DNA of 64,000 nucleotides from Mycoplasma sp. OR1901 (GTDB lineage Bacteria; Bacillota_I; Bacilli_A; Mycoplasmatales; Metamycoplasmataceae). The stretch's first letter is position 1, and each line of letters starts with the position of its first letter. Where the stretch lies: the NCBI RefSeq assembly GCF_013348745.1, contig NZ_CP054666.1:620001-684000 (forward strand), written 5' to 3'. Below, piece after piece: positions 36,001 through 48,489 of this stretch. Both the position numbers and the translations under genes were made by a program. Under the pieces are notes generated by a model. That model did not search any database and was not told where the DNA came from. It saw only the letters and a program-made list of their open reading frames with translations.

Positions 36001-38438
36001 CTTCACAAAGACTAAATGCAAAAAGAGTTTCTCAAGGTTTAGTAGGAAATATTTTAACTTATGTAAAAGATAATTCTACTACAAAATCATACTCATTCCC
36101 AGTTGTTGACGATTCAAACTTTTTATCTAAACAATTTGGATTTATAAACGCTTTAAACAATTACAAAGCTCAATTTGGTGTTGATCAAATATCTGGATAC
36201 ATACAAACAAACCCAATATTTACACTTTTAAGAAGTGGTACAGGTTTATTATCAAATCAAAATAACCAATCACAACCTGATATCTATTTTGCAAATAGTA
36301 ACAACCAAATTTCAACTAGTGATCAATTAATAAGCGCTTTAAATCAAAATAATATGGCAGAATTTGGTCAATTAACAAGCAAAATTATTTTCAATAATTT
36401 CTATACTCCAAATAACTCAACTAAATTATTATATGAAGCTTACGGTGATGGACTAACTAAAGTTCAAGTGAATAATCAAAATTCAATAGCTTTTGATAGT
36501 TTTGAAAAATTATGAGATTTTACTTCTATTGATTATTCAAAAGCTAAATTAGATTCAGTTACAATTAGTGAAAGCGGAGAAGAAACACAAACATTTAATT
36601 GAGATATTGAGTATGTTAAAACTAAATTTAATTTAGAAAGCCTAAAAAATGCAATTTTAGCATCTGAAAACGATCCTTTAAAAGACGTTGTTTCAACATA
36701 CGAAGAACAACAATTAGCTAATTTAGCTATGGAAAGATTTAGACATTCTAACTACTTTATGGCTGTTAAAGACTTTAACCCATTAACTCAATTAGTTGAA
36801 AATCAAGCTATTTTATCTAAAGAATACGGAATTAGCATTACAAATGATAAATTTAGAAATGGTTTAACATTCAATAAACAAGATTCACATTTTGTTGATG
36901 ATAAAACTAAATTTAGCATTGAAGATATTCAAAAATCACTTAAAAAATATGTTCAAAACATACTTAAAACAGATGAAGTTGATGAAGCTATTTATAACTC
37001 AATAAATACACAAGATTTATACAAATTTATGGGTAACTTAATTATTTGAGAAGCTAACGGTACATACGATGCATATACTTTAGGCCAAGTTCTATTTACA
37101 GATTTCTTAAACGGATCACCAACAAGTGATGTTATAAACTACAACTTATCAAGAGTGGAAGCTTTATTAAGTGATAAATTCACTGACTATGTATATAACT
37201 TATCAGAAACTTTAACTAGAGATTACGTTCAAACAACATACGTTCCAAATTACAATGATTTCGAGAATTTACCAAAACACTTAAAAGGTTTAAATGAAGC
37301 AACTTCAGGATTAGATTACATTGTAGATTCTACAGAATTATCAATTTGAAATAACAACAAGAATAAACAAGATAATGTTAATGATGGTGTAATTGAAGCT
37401 ATTAAATCAATTAAATATAAATTAATTAGAGAAAAAGTTTTACAAATAAATGATAAATACAAAGCAAATTTAAATGAAAAACATTTAAAAATAGTTGAAA
37501 TACAAAAAATCAAAAACCAAATAAGTGACGAAATCGCTGAAATTAAGAAAAACGATACATTAACTGATGAGCAAGTTCAAAAAGTAAAAGAATTAGAAGC
37601 TCAAAATGGTTCAAACGAAACTCAATTAAGCGTTCTAAGAAAAGAATATGCGGACATATTAAATGAATTAAATGACCAAATTTCAAAAGTTAAAAAAGAA
37701 ACCTTAGGTGATTTTGCAAACAACAACATTACTTCTGATAATGAAGAAAGATTTTCTTCTTACTTTGGACAATTCTCTGTAAAAAGTAATGGTTTCTTCA
37801 AGGATAGATGACAAAAAACAAAAATTGGTATGGAATTATATAACGATAATGGAAATGAAATTATCGATAACACAATAAGATTAAAAGATTTTAAAGGCGA
37901 AAAAATTACATCAAGACCTAGAGCGTTCTTTATTTCACAATTACTAAACTATGGTCTTGGAAAAAGAAATGTAGCCGGTCTATTTAGAAATAAAAATAAA
38001 GATGCATTAGCTTTATATGGATATCTAGATAATCAGACAGCTTCTAGAGTAGACAGAATTCAATTTGTTGATAAAGAAACTGGTGAAGCTAGAACCTTAA
38101 AAGTTAACATTAAAGATACAAACAATATTTTCTACTTAACAAAACAAGGTGATGCAAATTCAAAACATACATTGAATGATGAAGGTTACTCAACATGAAT
38201 ATCAGATTATGCACTTATGGGTAAATATCGTGATACTTTATTAAAACCTAAACACCAATACTTTGCATATTTTATAGATGCAGAAGGTAAAAAAGTTTCT
38301 AACTTAACTTTAGGAGACTTAAATTACATAGCAGAAAATGGTAAAACATTTGATCAAGCTTCAATTAAGTTAGTAAAAGATGAAAAAACAAACGATACTT
38401 TAATATCAATAGATTATCAATTTAACATAACAGGATAA
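33036..38438 (+). CDS. PDxFFG-family surface protein with HEYGHH zinc-protease motif
   Basis: 1800 aa. One N-terminal membrane segment lies at about 12-34 with a basic start. PDAFFGS lies at 197-203, followed by MPIYSIKSGAGNASDSL as in the paralogue. HEYGHH is at 635-640, in a DFLKYVATHEYGHH context, with ARTHL about 50 residues on. The remainder is a long charged surface region with several W codons encoded by TGA, and ends DYQFNITG. HExxH suggests zinc proteolysis at the cell surface; substrate unknown. It lacks the about 850-residue coiled-coil insertion of the minus-strand homologue. It is followed 18 bases later by oppA, as in the other locus, and leads the operon PDxFFG-oppA-oppB-C-D-F. 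Confidence 0.85.
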
Positions 38439-38456
38439 TGACTAAGAAAGGAAAAA

Positions 38457-41400
38457 ATGAAAAATAAAAAAATAAAAAAATCCATTTTTTATTTGGGTAG
38501 CATGATTTCATTCGGTTCATTAGTGACTATTATTTCGTGTGGAGCACAAAATAATAACACCGATAACTCAAGTAAATTAAACTCAATAAATTATGATTTT
38601 GGTCTTACAGCAGAACCAATTAACAATTTAAATTACATCAAGTACAAATCAATTGATAAAATACTTCCTTCATTAGTTGATTCTTATTTAAAAACAGGGC
38701 CTAGCACTACTCTTAAAAGTGTTATAACTACTAACAAATTTAGTTTTGTTATGGTTGATTCATCAAATACATTAGACCCAGAAGGAAATGTTTCTTCAAA
38801 ATATTCAGATTTTATTAAAAATAATAAAAATTCATTACAAGAAGAAAACGGTTTCGGTAGAATTCAGGGATCATGATATAGTATCGATGAATTCCAAATA
38901 GTTGGTGGTTTAGGATCAGCAACTGTTGGTGATCCACAAAAAAACGCAACATTATACGGTTTTAGAAACCCTAAAAACTCAAATAATTTCATGGCAATAA
39001 CTGGGCGTGTAAACGCAAAGAGAAATCGTTGAAGTAATAAAGATTTCGTTACAGCTAACGATATTAGAGATTATTTAGAATACATTTTAGACTTAAATAC
39101 AGGTTCTCAAAAACTAGATGAAATTAAAAAATTCGGTATTAGAGGAACAGATAGATTTATTGAAGCACAAAAAAATTACATTCAAAAATTTAATAAATCA
39201 TACTCAAACCCTTGAGGTAGAAGACAATATATTTTTGACGAAACAATAAATGATTATATTCAAGATCCAAATCAAAAAATTTGAGCATCACAAACATTTA
39301 ATGATCAAAATGAACCTTTAGACGCAAAAGAAGTTGAAGAAATTAAACAAGCAGCTTTAGAATTCGGATTCTACACAGGTCAATTATTTTTAGATTACAC
39401 AAATGAAGAAATTTCAGAAAACTTAAAATATAACCAAGATGACGAACAAGGAAATAATTTTTCATTAGATAAAGAAGTTCAAGAATTTAAATTCATGGAT
39501 AAAAATACAAATAAACTTGTTACTAAAAAAATTATCAAAAACCCATTTGTTAATCCTGATCAAGTATTCTCAAGTATAAATGGTATGATTACTCCAAGAA
39601 TTCAAAGTATTAGTACTGATGAAAATTCATTTTCAATGATTTTTGATGAAAATAAAACTCCTAGTTTAAATTTCTTATTATCTAACATCTTAAACGGTTT
39701 ATTCCCTGTTAATAGAAAATATATTGAAACAATTGGAGAAGGAATTGATAAATACGGTTCAGATACAGATAATTTCCTTACTTCAGGTCCATTTTTAATG
39801 GATAGAAAAAATATTTTACTAGGGCCACAAGGATACATTAATTTATTAAAAAATAACGATTATTTCGATGCTGATAATACTATTTCAAATAAAATTAAAA
39901 TTTATTTATCAACTGATAAAAATACAAATTCAACATTATTTGAAGATGGTTTTGTTTCACAAACATATATACCTGCAAACAAAATTAATCAGTATTGAAC
40001 AAATCCTGAATATAAAGATTACTTAAATAAAAATCAAGGTTACGGAACAATTGGTTTTGGATTTAACTTAGATAGCGAAACAAATGGTGATAGCTACTTA
40101 AATGATCAAGATTTAAGAAATGCTATTTATTATGCTATTGATAGAGAAAAAATACTAAAAATGGTTGGTTGAGATTTCTCTTTCCCGGTAAGTACATGAA
40201 CAGCATATGGTCAATATAAAACATTTGACGGTAAAAATATTGAAAATTACTTCAGTGATTTAAGCATGAAAACTAAACCAAATACAAATGGTGAAGGTTC
40301 AAAAGAATTCTTATTACAAAATTATGATTTTGTTGTCCACTTAGCTAAAGGTTTCACATTTGAAAAAACAAGAAGAAATGACATAGCACACAACGAAGAA
40401 GTTGCAAAAATTTACTTAGAAAGATTTAAGCAAAAACACCCTAATTTAGAAAATGTTTCTTTAAGATTTTTAAATAATTCAACTGATGAACAAAAGAAAG
40501 CTGGTACTTTCCTATCAACAGAATTAAATAGAGTCTTTAATGGATATGTAAAAATCGAAAATAAAAGCTTACCAGAAAATGCATTTGCTTCATGAATTGA
40601 AGAAGGTAAATATGATATTATCTACCAAAACTACGATAAATTAGGTGGGAACGGTGCACACGATTATGTATCAGTATTCTTCAAACCTGATGAAATAGAC
40701 TCATCAATTCAAAAAAGAATAGCATTTAAAGATAACCCTGTTGGTTCATTCACATATTCAACATATATCACTCAATTAGTTTTAGACAAACTTAATATTG
40801 ATAAAAAACAATTATTAAAAGAAACAATAGCAAAACTAAATAATTTTGCTACAACACAATCACAATATAAAAATGAATTTGCAAGTGTTAAAAAATCTCA
40901 AAAATTCATCGAGATCGCTTCATTAGCTAAAAAGCTTAGTGATGAATTTGAGGATAACAAATTAAGTAAACAACTACTAAAATATGGTTTTGAATACTTA
41001 TTAATAAATAATGCAAATATCAAAAATAATAGATTAAATCACCTCGTAGAACAATTCATATTTGAAAAATACGGTGTTCAAGAAATTGAAAAATTAACTT
41101 TAGACACTAAAGATAGATTGAAAATTCAACAATCTATTAAAGGCGCAAATAATACAGATTCTATTGATTTCTGAGCTAAATTTATAGAACTATCATTCCT
41201 TAAAAAAGATGAAACATTCGCTCAATACACAGATCGTTTAAACGCTTTCTTCTCAGCAAACTTTACAACTGAAGAAGTAGCACAAAAATGAACACAAGAA
41301 TACGTATACGTATTCATTGGTGAACTAGAAAAAATAGTTAGAGATGCAGCTCCAGTTGTTCCGCTTATGGAAGTTGATACAAACTGAGAAATAACAAGAA

Positions 41401-41498
41401 TTGGTGGAGTTGATTCGCTATTTAGATTTAGTTTACAATATGCATACGACTTTACAAGACCACCTAGACCAGGTTTACCAAGAAAGAGAGGTCAATAA
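38457..41498 (+). CDS. oppA: OppA-like oligopeptide-binding lipoprotein
   Basis: 1013 aa. The signal peptide ends in lipobox IISC with Cys28. The large extracellular body follows the mycoplasma OppA pattern: YDFGLTAEPINNLNYIKY near the N-terminus, a central FLTSGPF-LGPQGY block, and NAIYYAIDREK, typical of binding-protein cluster C (SBP family 5). The SD (AAAGGA) is 18 bases after the PDxFFG stop, and the TAA shares its last base with the oppB ATG. It would capture oligopeptides and deliver them to OppBC. Partner in a locus that also encodes a protease-like protein. Confidence 0.9.
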
Positions 41499-42556
41499 TG
41501 AAATTAACCAAAGAAATAAGAGATAAAAAATCTTATTATGTTGATTCAAACAAAATATTTTTCACAAATAAAAGAGTTAAAGAAGCAAGTTTAAGAGAAA
41601 AAATATTCGCAACAAACTCACCATTCTTAAATTCAATTATGCGTTTTATTAAAATTATGCTTGAATTCTTTGTAATTGGGTTAATAGTTATAACAATTAC
41701 ATTTTTCCTAATTAATCTTGTTCCTGGTTCTAACTCAATCACAAGTGGTTTAAGTGATGAAACAGCAAGAAAAGTTAAGGAAGCACAATACGGATTGAAT
41801 TTACCTTTAATCCAAAGATATGGATTATATCTAAAAGGATTATTCCAAGGTGAATTCGGTATCTCACTTTCACTTTTCCCCGAAAGAGAAATTAATACCT
41901 TTATTTGAGATCGTTTTTATAAATCATTTTTAGTAGGTATTTTCTCAGTTTTACTAACAGTAGTAATCGGAATTAGTTTAGGTATTTGAGTAGGTAAAAA
42001 CCCTGGTGGTTTAGTTGATAACATTTCAACAATAGTAGTAAGTATCTTCTCATCAGTACCTTCAATCATTTTCGCATTAATACTAGTATTTTTAGGAAGA
42101 TTAATGAACATTCCTTATATATTTGATGTAGACAATTTCGCCAGTTATATACTTCCTGGACTGGCGCTTTCCTTAGGAAGTATTATTGTTTATATTAAAT
42201 ACATTAGAACAGAATTAAACCGTGAATTAAATTCTGTTCACGCAAAATTCGCTTATTTAAAAGGTTTAAGCAAAACAAAATTCGTTTGAAAACATGCACT
42301 TAAACCTTCATTATTCCCAATCGCAACATTCTTCCCAGCAGTTATTTTCGGAAGTTTTATCGGTTCAATCTTTATTGAACAAATATTCTTTATACCAGGT
42401 TCGGGAGCAACATTGCTTCAAGCAATCCAGACTAAAGATTACAACGTTATACTATTCTTAATAGTTATGTTTACATTATTAACAATTCTTTCATACGCAA
42501 CAAGAGATATGCTTTATGAAATAATTGACCCACGTGTAAGAAGAAAGGGGGCATAA
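41498..42556 (+). CDS. oppB: Oligopeptide ABC transporter permease OppB
   Basis: 352 aa. Several membrane helices; an N-terminal basic cytosolic extension of about 45 residues is longer than in typical OppB. The permease motif ELNSVHAKFAYLKGLSKTKFVWKHAL (EAA loop) is near 245-270, followed by FIPGSGATLLQAI. Overlaps oppA by one base and is 2 bases from oppC, indicating tight coupling. Confidence 0.93.
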
Positions 42557-42558
42557 TT

Positions 42559-43590
42559 ATGGCAAATAAATTTAAATCATTTATTAAAAAACATGCTGAC
42601 AAAATTCGTTCAAGAAACGCCGATAGTGAATCTAGTAGTTTAGACGGAAATATTGCTCCTAACCCATTCTTACAACCATTTCAATATCAAGCATGAAAAA
42701 TAGTTGGTAAAACATTTGATTATCATGCTGATAGAGATCTTAAAGAAGAAACAAAAATATTTAAAGAATTCGTTTTTAGATATTCTAAAAACTTTGCTGG
42801 TGTATTTGGATTTATATTATTAGTTACAATAATACTTTTAGCCTTAATTATGCCATTTACAACATTTGACCCAAACCTAACAGACGTAAACAACCGTAAT
42901 TTAACATTCAATCAATATGATTCAAACAATATATATCACTTCTTTGGAACTGACGATATTGGTCGTGATTATTGAGCTAGATTATGACATGGTTTAAGAT
43001 ACTCACTTTCACTTGCATTAGTAGTTACTGCAATCGAAGTTATAATTGGTTTAACAATCGGAATTATGATGGGGCAATTTGAAAAATTTGATAAAGTTAT
43101 GACTTTTATAATTAAAGTTTTATCAGTAGTCCCAACAATAATAATCTTAATTTTAATGACAATAGTTATTAGACCAAGTTTCTGAGTTATTGTATTCTCA
43201 CTTTCATTTACATCATGAACAGGTATGGCAAACCAAATTAGAGCCCAAGTTAAAAGAGCAAAACACTTTGAATGAGTGTCTGCTTCAAAAGTATTAGGTA
43301 CACCAATTTGAAAAATCTTAAAAAATTATGTACCAGTAATTTTACCAATTTTAATTACACAATTAGTATTCACAATACCAGGTGTTATTCTTTCAGAAAC
43401 TTCATTAGCATTTATCGGTTTAGCAATTGATGATGTCCCAACTCTAGGTAATTTAATATCAGAAGGTCAAAAAGTATTCCCTACATATTTAAGATACGTT
43501 TTCGTCCCTTCTTCAATTCTAATTTTATTAACAACAAGTGTTCAATTAATCGGAGCTAGTGTTCAAGACGCACTAAGAAGACAAAGATAG
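42559..43590 (+). CDS. oppC: Oligopeptide ABC transporter permease OppC
   Basis: 343 aa. Membrane permease with FGTDDIGRDYWARLWHGLRYSL, the OppC/DppC signature, and an EAA-type loop RAQVKRAKHFEWVSASKVLG. The first 75 residues are a hydrophilic cytosolic extension. Starts 2 bases after oppB; 7 bases separate it from oppD. Confidence 0.93.
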
Positions 43591-43597
43591 GAAAATT

Positions 43598-45124
43598 ATG
43601 AAAATAAAATCAAAAAGATATAAGAAACCTAAATTTAAATCTAAAAAAGTTAATAAAGAATTAGAATATATTTACATTAGAGAATACGATGAAGTCGAAG
43701 AATATGTAACAGAAACACATCAACATGAATTTGAAGTCCCTGTTTATGCTGATGTTGAAGTAAAAGAAGAAATTATTGAAGAACTTCAACCAGAGGTTGT
43801 TATCGAAGAAACTAAAGAAGTTGAAGTTGAAGAACCTCAACCAAAAGAAGTTATTGAAGAAACTAAAGAAGTTGAAGTTGAAGAAGCTCAACCAGAAGAA
43901 GTTATTGAAGAAACTAAAACTGAAGAAGTTCCGGTTGTAGAAGAAAAAACAACAAAACAAAAAACAAATAAAAAACACGCTTTTTGTGGTTGAATTAAAA
44001 ATAAAATCTTTAGAAAAAGAGATTTTGATTGAGAAACATTTTATAAAAATGTTCAATACCAAGAATTCAGTGACGGAAGCAGATTAAAAATAGCTGCAGA
44101 AATTAAAGATATCAATTTATCATTTACAAACCCAGCTCGTCCAGGTGAAAAAAATATAGTGTTAAGAAACCCTTCTTTAAAAGTTTATGAAGGTAAAATT
44201 CACGCTATTATTGGTGAATCTGGTTCAGGTAAATCAGTTATTACTTCATTACTATATGGATTAACCGGAGATAATGCTATTATCGATTCTGGTGAAGTAA
44301 AACTTTATAACAATAATGTTGAAAAATTTAGTTTTAAAGACTGAGAAAAATCACACTATCGTGGAAGAGTTGTTTCTGCAGTGTTCCAAAACCCAATGTC
44401 AACACTAAACCCTACAATGAAAGTTGGAGAACAAATCATTGAAGGTATGTTAGAAAACAAAGTTGTTACAAACCGTAAAGAAGCTTACAAAAGAGCTGTA
44501 GAGTTCTTAAAATTAACTAAAATTAACGACCCTGAAGCGGTTATGAAATTATACCCACACGAAATGTCAGGTGGTATGATTCAACGTATTGTTATTGCAG
44601 CTATTGTTGCTTTAGAACCTAAAATTTTAGTTATGGATGAACCAACAACTGCTCTTGATCCTACAGTTCAAGCACTTGTTTTAGACATAATTAAAGAATT
44701 ACAAGAAAAATTAAAACTATCAATAGTATTCATTACTCACGACCTTGGAGTTGTTGCTTCTATTGCTGACTATATTTCAATTATGTATGCTGGTCAAATT
44801 ATCGAAGAAGGTACTTCAAGAGAAATTTTACATAATCCTAAACACCCATATACTTGAGGTTTAATCTTAAGTATGCCTGACTTAAACAAAGGAAAAAGAC
44901 TTTCAACAATTCCGGGAAGTGTTCCTTCAAGTTTAAATAACATTGTTGGTGATGCTTTCGCAGTTAGAAACGAATATGCATTAGGTAGAGACTTTAGTGT
45001 TGAACCTGATTTTTACCAAATTAGTGAAACTCATAGAGTAAAATCAGCACTTCAAGATCCGCAAGCACCAGAATACCAAGCACCTGAATTAATCCAAAAA
45101 CTATGAGAGGAATTTAAAAAATAA
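43598..45124 (+). CDS. oppD: Oligopeptide ABC transporter ATP-binding protein OppD with acidic N-terminal repeat
   Basis: 508 aa, longer than the usual about 330-350. Residues about 55-125 are an extra acidic repeat region: two near-identical units of the form EVIEETKEVEVEE(P/A)QP plus a partial third. The ABC domain follows: Walker A GESGSGKS at about 206-213, Q-loop FQNPMSTLNP, signature MSGGMIQR, Walker B ILVMDEPTTALD and switch His in THDLG. The C-terminal oligopeptide_transporter extension is present. It hydrolyses ATP to drive OppBC. Overlaps oppF by one base. Confidence 0.92.
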
Positions 45125-46440
45125 TGACAGAAAAAGTTTATAAAATAAAAAGATTCCTTTTTGGCGAAAAAAGGGTTATCAGAAAACAAACAAAAGGTGT
45201 TGAGCAATTGCTACAACCAAATGCAAATCAAGAAATTTTAGCATCACTTAGAAACGTTGATATCAACTACGGTACAGGTGTTAAAGAATTCAAAGCTGTA
45301 GCAGATTTAAACTTAAACATCTATAAAGGTGAAGTTTTAGGTTTAGTAGGTGAATCAGGTTCAGGTAAAAGTACAATTGGTAAAGCGATAGTAGGTTTAG
45401 TTCCATATAAATTTGGTGAAATTAAACTTCTAAATAAAACATTACCTAAAAAACTTGGCAGAGGTTTTAAATTCGGTAAAAAATTAAAAGAATACAAAGA
45501 AATCGAAAACTTCTTAGTTAATAAAGTTCAAATGATTTTCCAAGATCCTGCTAACTCACTTAACCCACACGCAAACGTTGAAACAATAGTTTCAGAAGGT
45601 TTAACAAATACTAAAAACGCTAAAGAAATTTATCTTTACAACATAGATCAAGAAAATAAAAAAGAATTATATTCTGAATTATGTGATATTCACCACTCAC
45701 AATTCTTTGGTGAATATGAAAATTGATTAAACGACCAAATTGCATTCAATGATAAAGTTGCGTATGATGCATTTTATGTTGAAACAAATAATAAAGTTAG
45801 AGAACTTAAAAATCAATACCTTAATAAGTTCATGGATAAATATCTAAAACAAAGAAATGAATTAAATAAACTTAGTGAAAATGATTGTAAAAGATTATTA
45901 GTTCGTGATATCTTAAGTTCTGTAGGTTTAGATGATTCTGTTTTAAGAAGATACCCATTAGAATTCTCTGGTGGTCAACAACAACGTATTGGTATCTCTA
46001 GAGCTGTTGTATTAAGACCACAATTACTTGTGGCTGATGAACCTATTTCAGCACTTGATGTTTCAATTCAAGCCCAAGTTGTTAATATCTTTAACGAACT
46101 TAAAGAAAAATATAATCTAACAATTTTATTCATCGCTCACGACTTACGTATGGTTGAATATATCTCAGATCGTATTGCAGTTATGAACAAAGGTAGATTA
46201 CTTGAAGTTGGTACAACTGATGAAATAATGAATCATTCATTACACCCATACACAAAAAGTTTATTAGATGCTGTTCCTTCAATTAACAGTAAAAAAGGTA
46301 GTTTAATTGGATATAAATATGATATTAATATGCATAAATATACTGATGAAAATCAACCACAATGACTTAAAGTAAATGAAGATCATTTTATTCTAGCTAC
46401 AGAAGAAGAATTAAACGATTGACAAAATAACAAATATTAA
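45124..46440 (+). CDS. oppF: Oligopeptide ABC transporter ATP-binding protein OppF
   Basis: 438 aa. Walker A GESGSGKST near 78-86, Q-loop IFQDPANSLNP, signature FSGGQQQRIGISRA, Walker B LLVADEPISALD, His switch AHDLR. An insertion of about 100 residues (about 165-265) between Q-loop and signature, charged and probably helical, is seen in mycoplasma OppF proteins and absent from typical ones. Last gene of the operon; a terminator follows at 46457. Confidence 0.92.
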
Positions 46441-46456
46441 TTTTATCCAAACCGAA

Positions 46457-46490
46457 AACGTTATCAAATTATGTTGATATCGTTTTTTAT
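46457..46490 (+). terminator. Terminator of the opp operon
   Basis: AACGTTATCAA-ATTATG-TTGATATCGTT followed by TTTTATTATTTTTT. Confidence 0.85.
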
Positions 46491-46646
46491 TATTTTTTCT
46501 AAAAATAACTATAAAAATACGGTTTAAATAGCTATTAACAACAATTTAAATCATATTTTGGGTTTTTTATTTTTTCCATTATTTTTTCATGGTAGAATTT
46601 TTATGTTTTAATCAATAAAAATATTAAAATAGGAGAATTTTAAACA

Positions 46647-48401
46647 ATGTCTAAACTTAAAAATAAATTAATCGGGTCGTTTTTATTAGTTGGTTCTGCA
46701 GTAACCGCTATATCAATGTATCCAAACAGCAACAAAAACCAATTTCAAATTTTTGAAACTATGCCTGACCAAAAAGTGGAGCAATTTGTAACATTAGAAG
46801 CCGCTAAAGAATTCTACAAAAACATAATCAAATATCTTTCACAATTTATAACAGCTAACGAAGAAGAAACTGCTAAGCATAAATTAGAAGAAGAATTAAA
46901 CAAAACTGAAAATGATACTCTATTTACAAGCAACCAAGAAGAATGAATTAAAAAAATTGATAGCAAATTAGATGCATTAATTCAATTAATTCATAAAAAC
47001 TCACACGTTAAGATTGACGCGCTAAAAAATATTTCAATAGAAAAAGTAACTAAAGATCAAATTATCACATCTTATCCAGAGATATTTTCGAACGAAATTA
47101 AAACTTTAACAAGAAACGGAAATGAAGTAGATATAAAATTTGAACATAACTTAAATGAAGAAGTAACAAATGAAGAGTTCAAAAAATGAATTTCAAAAAA
47201 TTCTAGCAAGAAATATACTTCGGATTTAAAAATTAACATAGATAGTTTTTTAGAATATACAGAAGCTAACAACGGTGTTCAACACTATATAAATCTTTAC
47301 GAATCACTTTTAACATCATTTAATGAATATTCAGATATAATTACACCTCTTAAAGGTGATTACGAACAAGATAAAACTAAATATGATGAAATCAATAAAT
47401 CAAACGGTATAAAAGCACTAGAACTCGAAAAATTATTCTATAAACTCGAAGAATCATATAGTGATTTCGAAGAGAAAGCTATATCAAAAATATTCGATAA
47501 ACTTACTGCTATGTATGAAAATAATACTAGTGAATACGCAGTAATATTAAATGATTTTTTATCAGAATATAAAAAAGGTATTGTAACTAATGAAGATAAG
47601 CTAAATAATTTTGAAAATATTCAGTTATTTATAGCTGCTGCTACACCAATATACGAATTATTTGAAGAAATTAAAAAAGTTGAACACGTTAAACTTAAAG
47701 AAAGATTAAACGGCGAAGTTAATAAATTAATAAATTCAATTAACAAAAATGATAAAAGTGATTTATGAAGTTCTTTAATTAATGTAGATAAAGCTAACGC
47801 TCTATATGAAGACTATGAAAAACACAATACACTTTGAAATAAAGAAATAAAACCATTATTTGATAATACTACTTTAACAGAAACTCAAAGAAATCAACTT
47901 AAAACATATCTAGAATCAACACAAATCGATTTTGATAAAGCTTCAGAACTAGCTTCAAATTTCAGAAGAGTATTCAAAATGAGTGATGCTAAAGAAAAAT
48001 TAGCAAATATTCAATTTGGTGATTATGATAGAGATATCCAAAGTTTAAAAGCAATTAGAACCAAATCAGCATTCCAACAATGAAAAGAAATGAATGAAGC
48101 TTCTAAAAATAAAATTAAAGAATTTTATGGAAATGATTTCTTAGTTTTTGATCCAATTGACAAAAATAAAGAAACAGAATCAAATACAGACACAAACACA
48201 AATACAGAAGAAAATCAAAATCCTAATACCGGAGAAACAACAAACGAAAAAACAGAACCAAAAACACCTGAAACACAACCTGAAACTCAAACAGAAGAAA
48301 AATCTAATTCATGAAAAATTTGAACAGTTGTTGCTGGTTTAACAGCTTCTTTAGGAGCGTTAGTTGTATTATTCTTTATTAAAAGAAAGAAAAACAAATA
48401 A
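46647..48401 (+). CDS. Bitopic surface protein with N- and C-terminal membrane segments
   Basis: 584 aa. The N-terminus has a hydrophobic segment (about 9-24) without a lipobox Cys; the C-terminus has a Pro/Thr/Glu/Asn-rich stalk, then a hydrophobic helix WKIWTVVAGLTASLGALVVLFF and a KRKKNK stop-transfer tail, as in Gram-positive-like wall-anchored proteins but without LPxTG. The middle is charged, helical and coiled-coil-like. It is likely a surface protein with its body outside the cell. Family not recognised. AGGAG SD, own promoter region, terminator downstream. Confidence 0.7.
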
Positions 48402-48408
48402 TAAAAAC

Positions 48409-48440
48409 ATTTAAAGTTGAAAATTAATATTTTCAGCTTT
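48409..48440 (+). terminator. Terminator after the bitopic surface protein gene
   Basis: AAAGTTGAAAAT...ATTTTCAGCTTTTTT (one G-U) just after the stop. Confidence 0.75.
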
Positions 48441-48464
48441 TTTAATTATAAAATTAGAAATAAA

Positions 48465-48487
48465 AAAATCGCATTAGTGCGATTTTA
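48465..48487 (-). terminator. Terminator of the DHH operon
   Basis: ATCGCA-CTAA-TGCGAT hairpin, followed on the minus strand by TTTTTTTATTT, right after the DHH stop. Confidence 0.85.
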
Positions 48488-48489
48488 TA

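Noticed and set aside
43661-44062. 133-aa minus-strand ORF opposite oppD
   Set aside because: It is the Phe/Asn-rich antisense shadow of the acidic oppD repeat, with no start signal.
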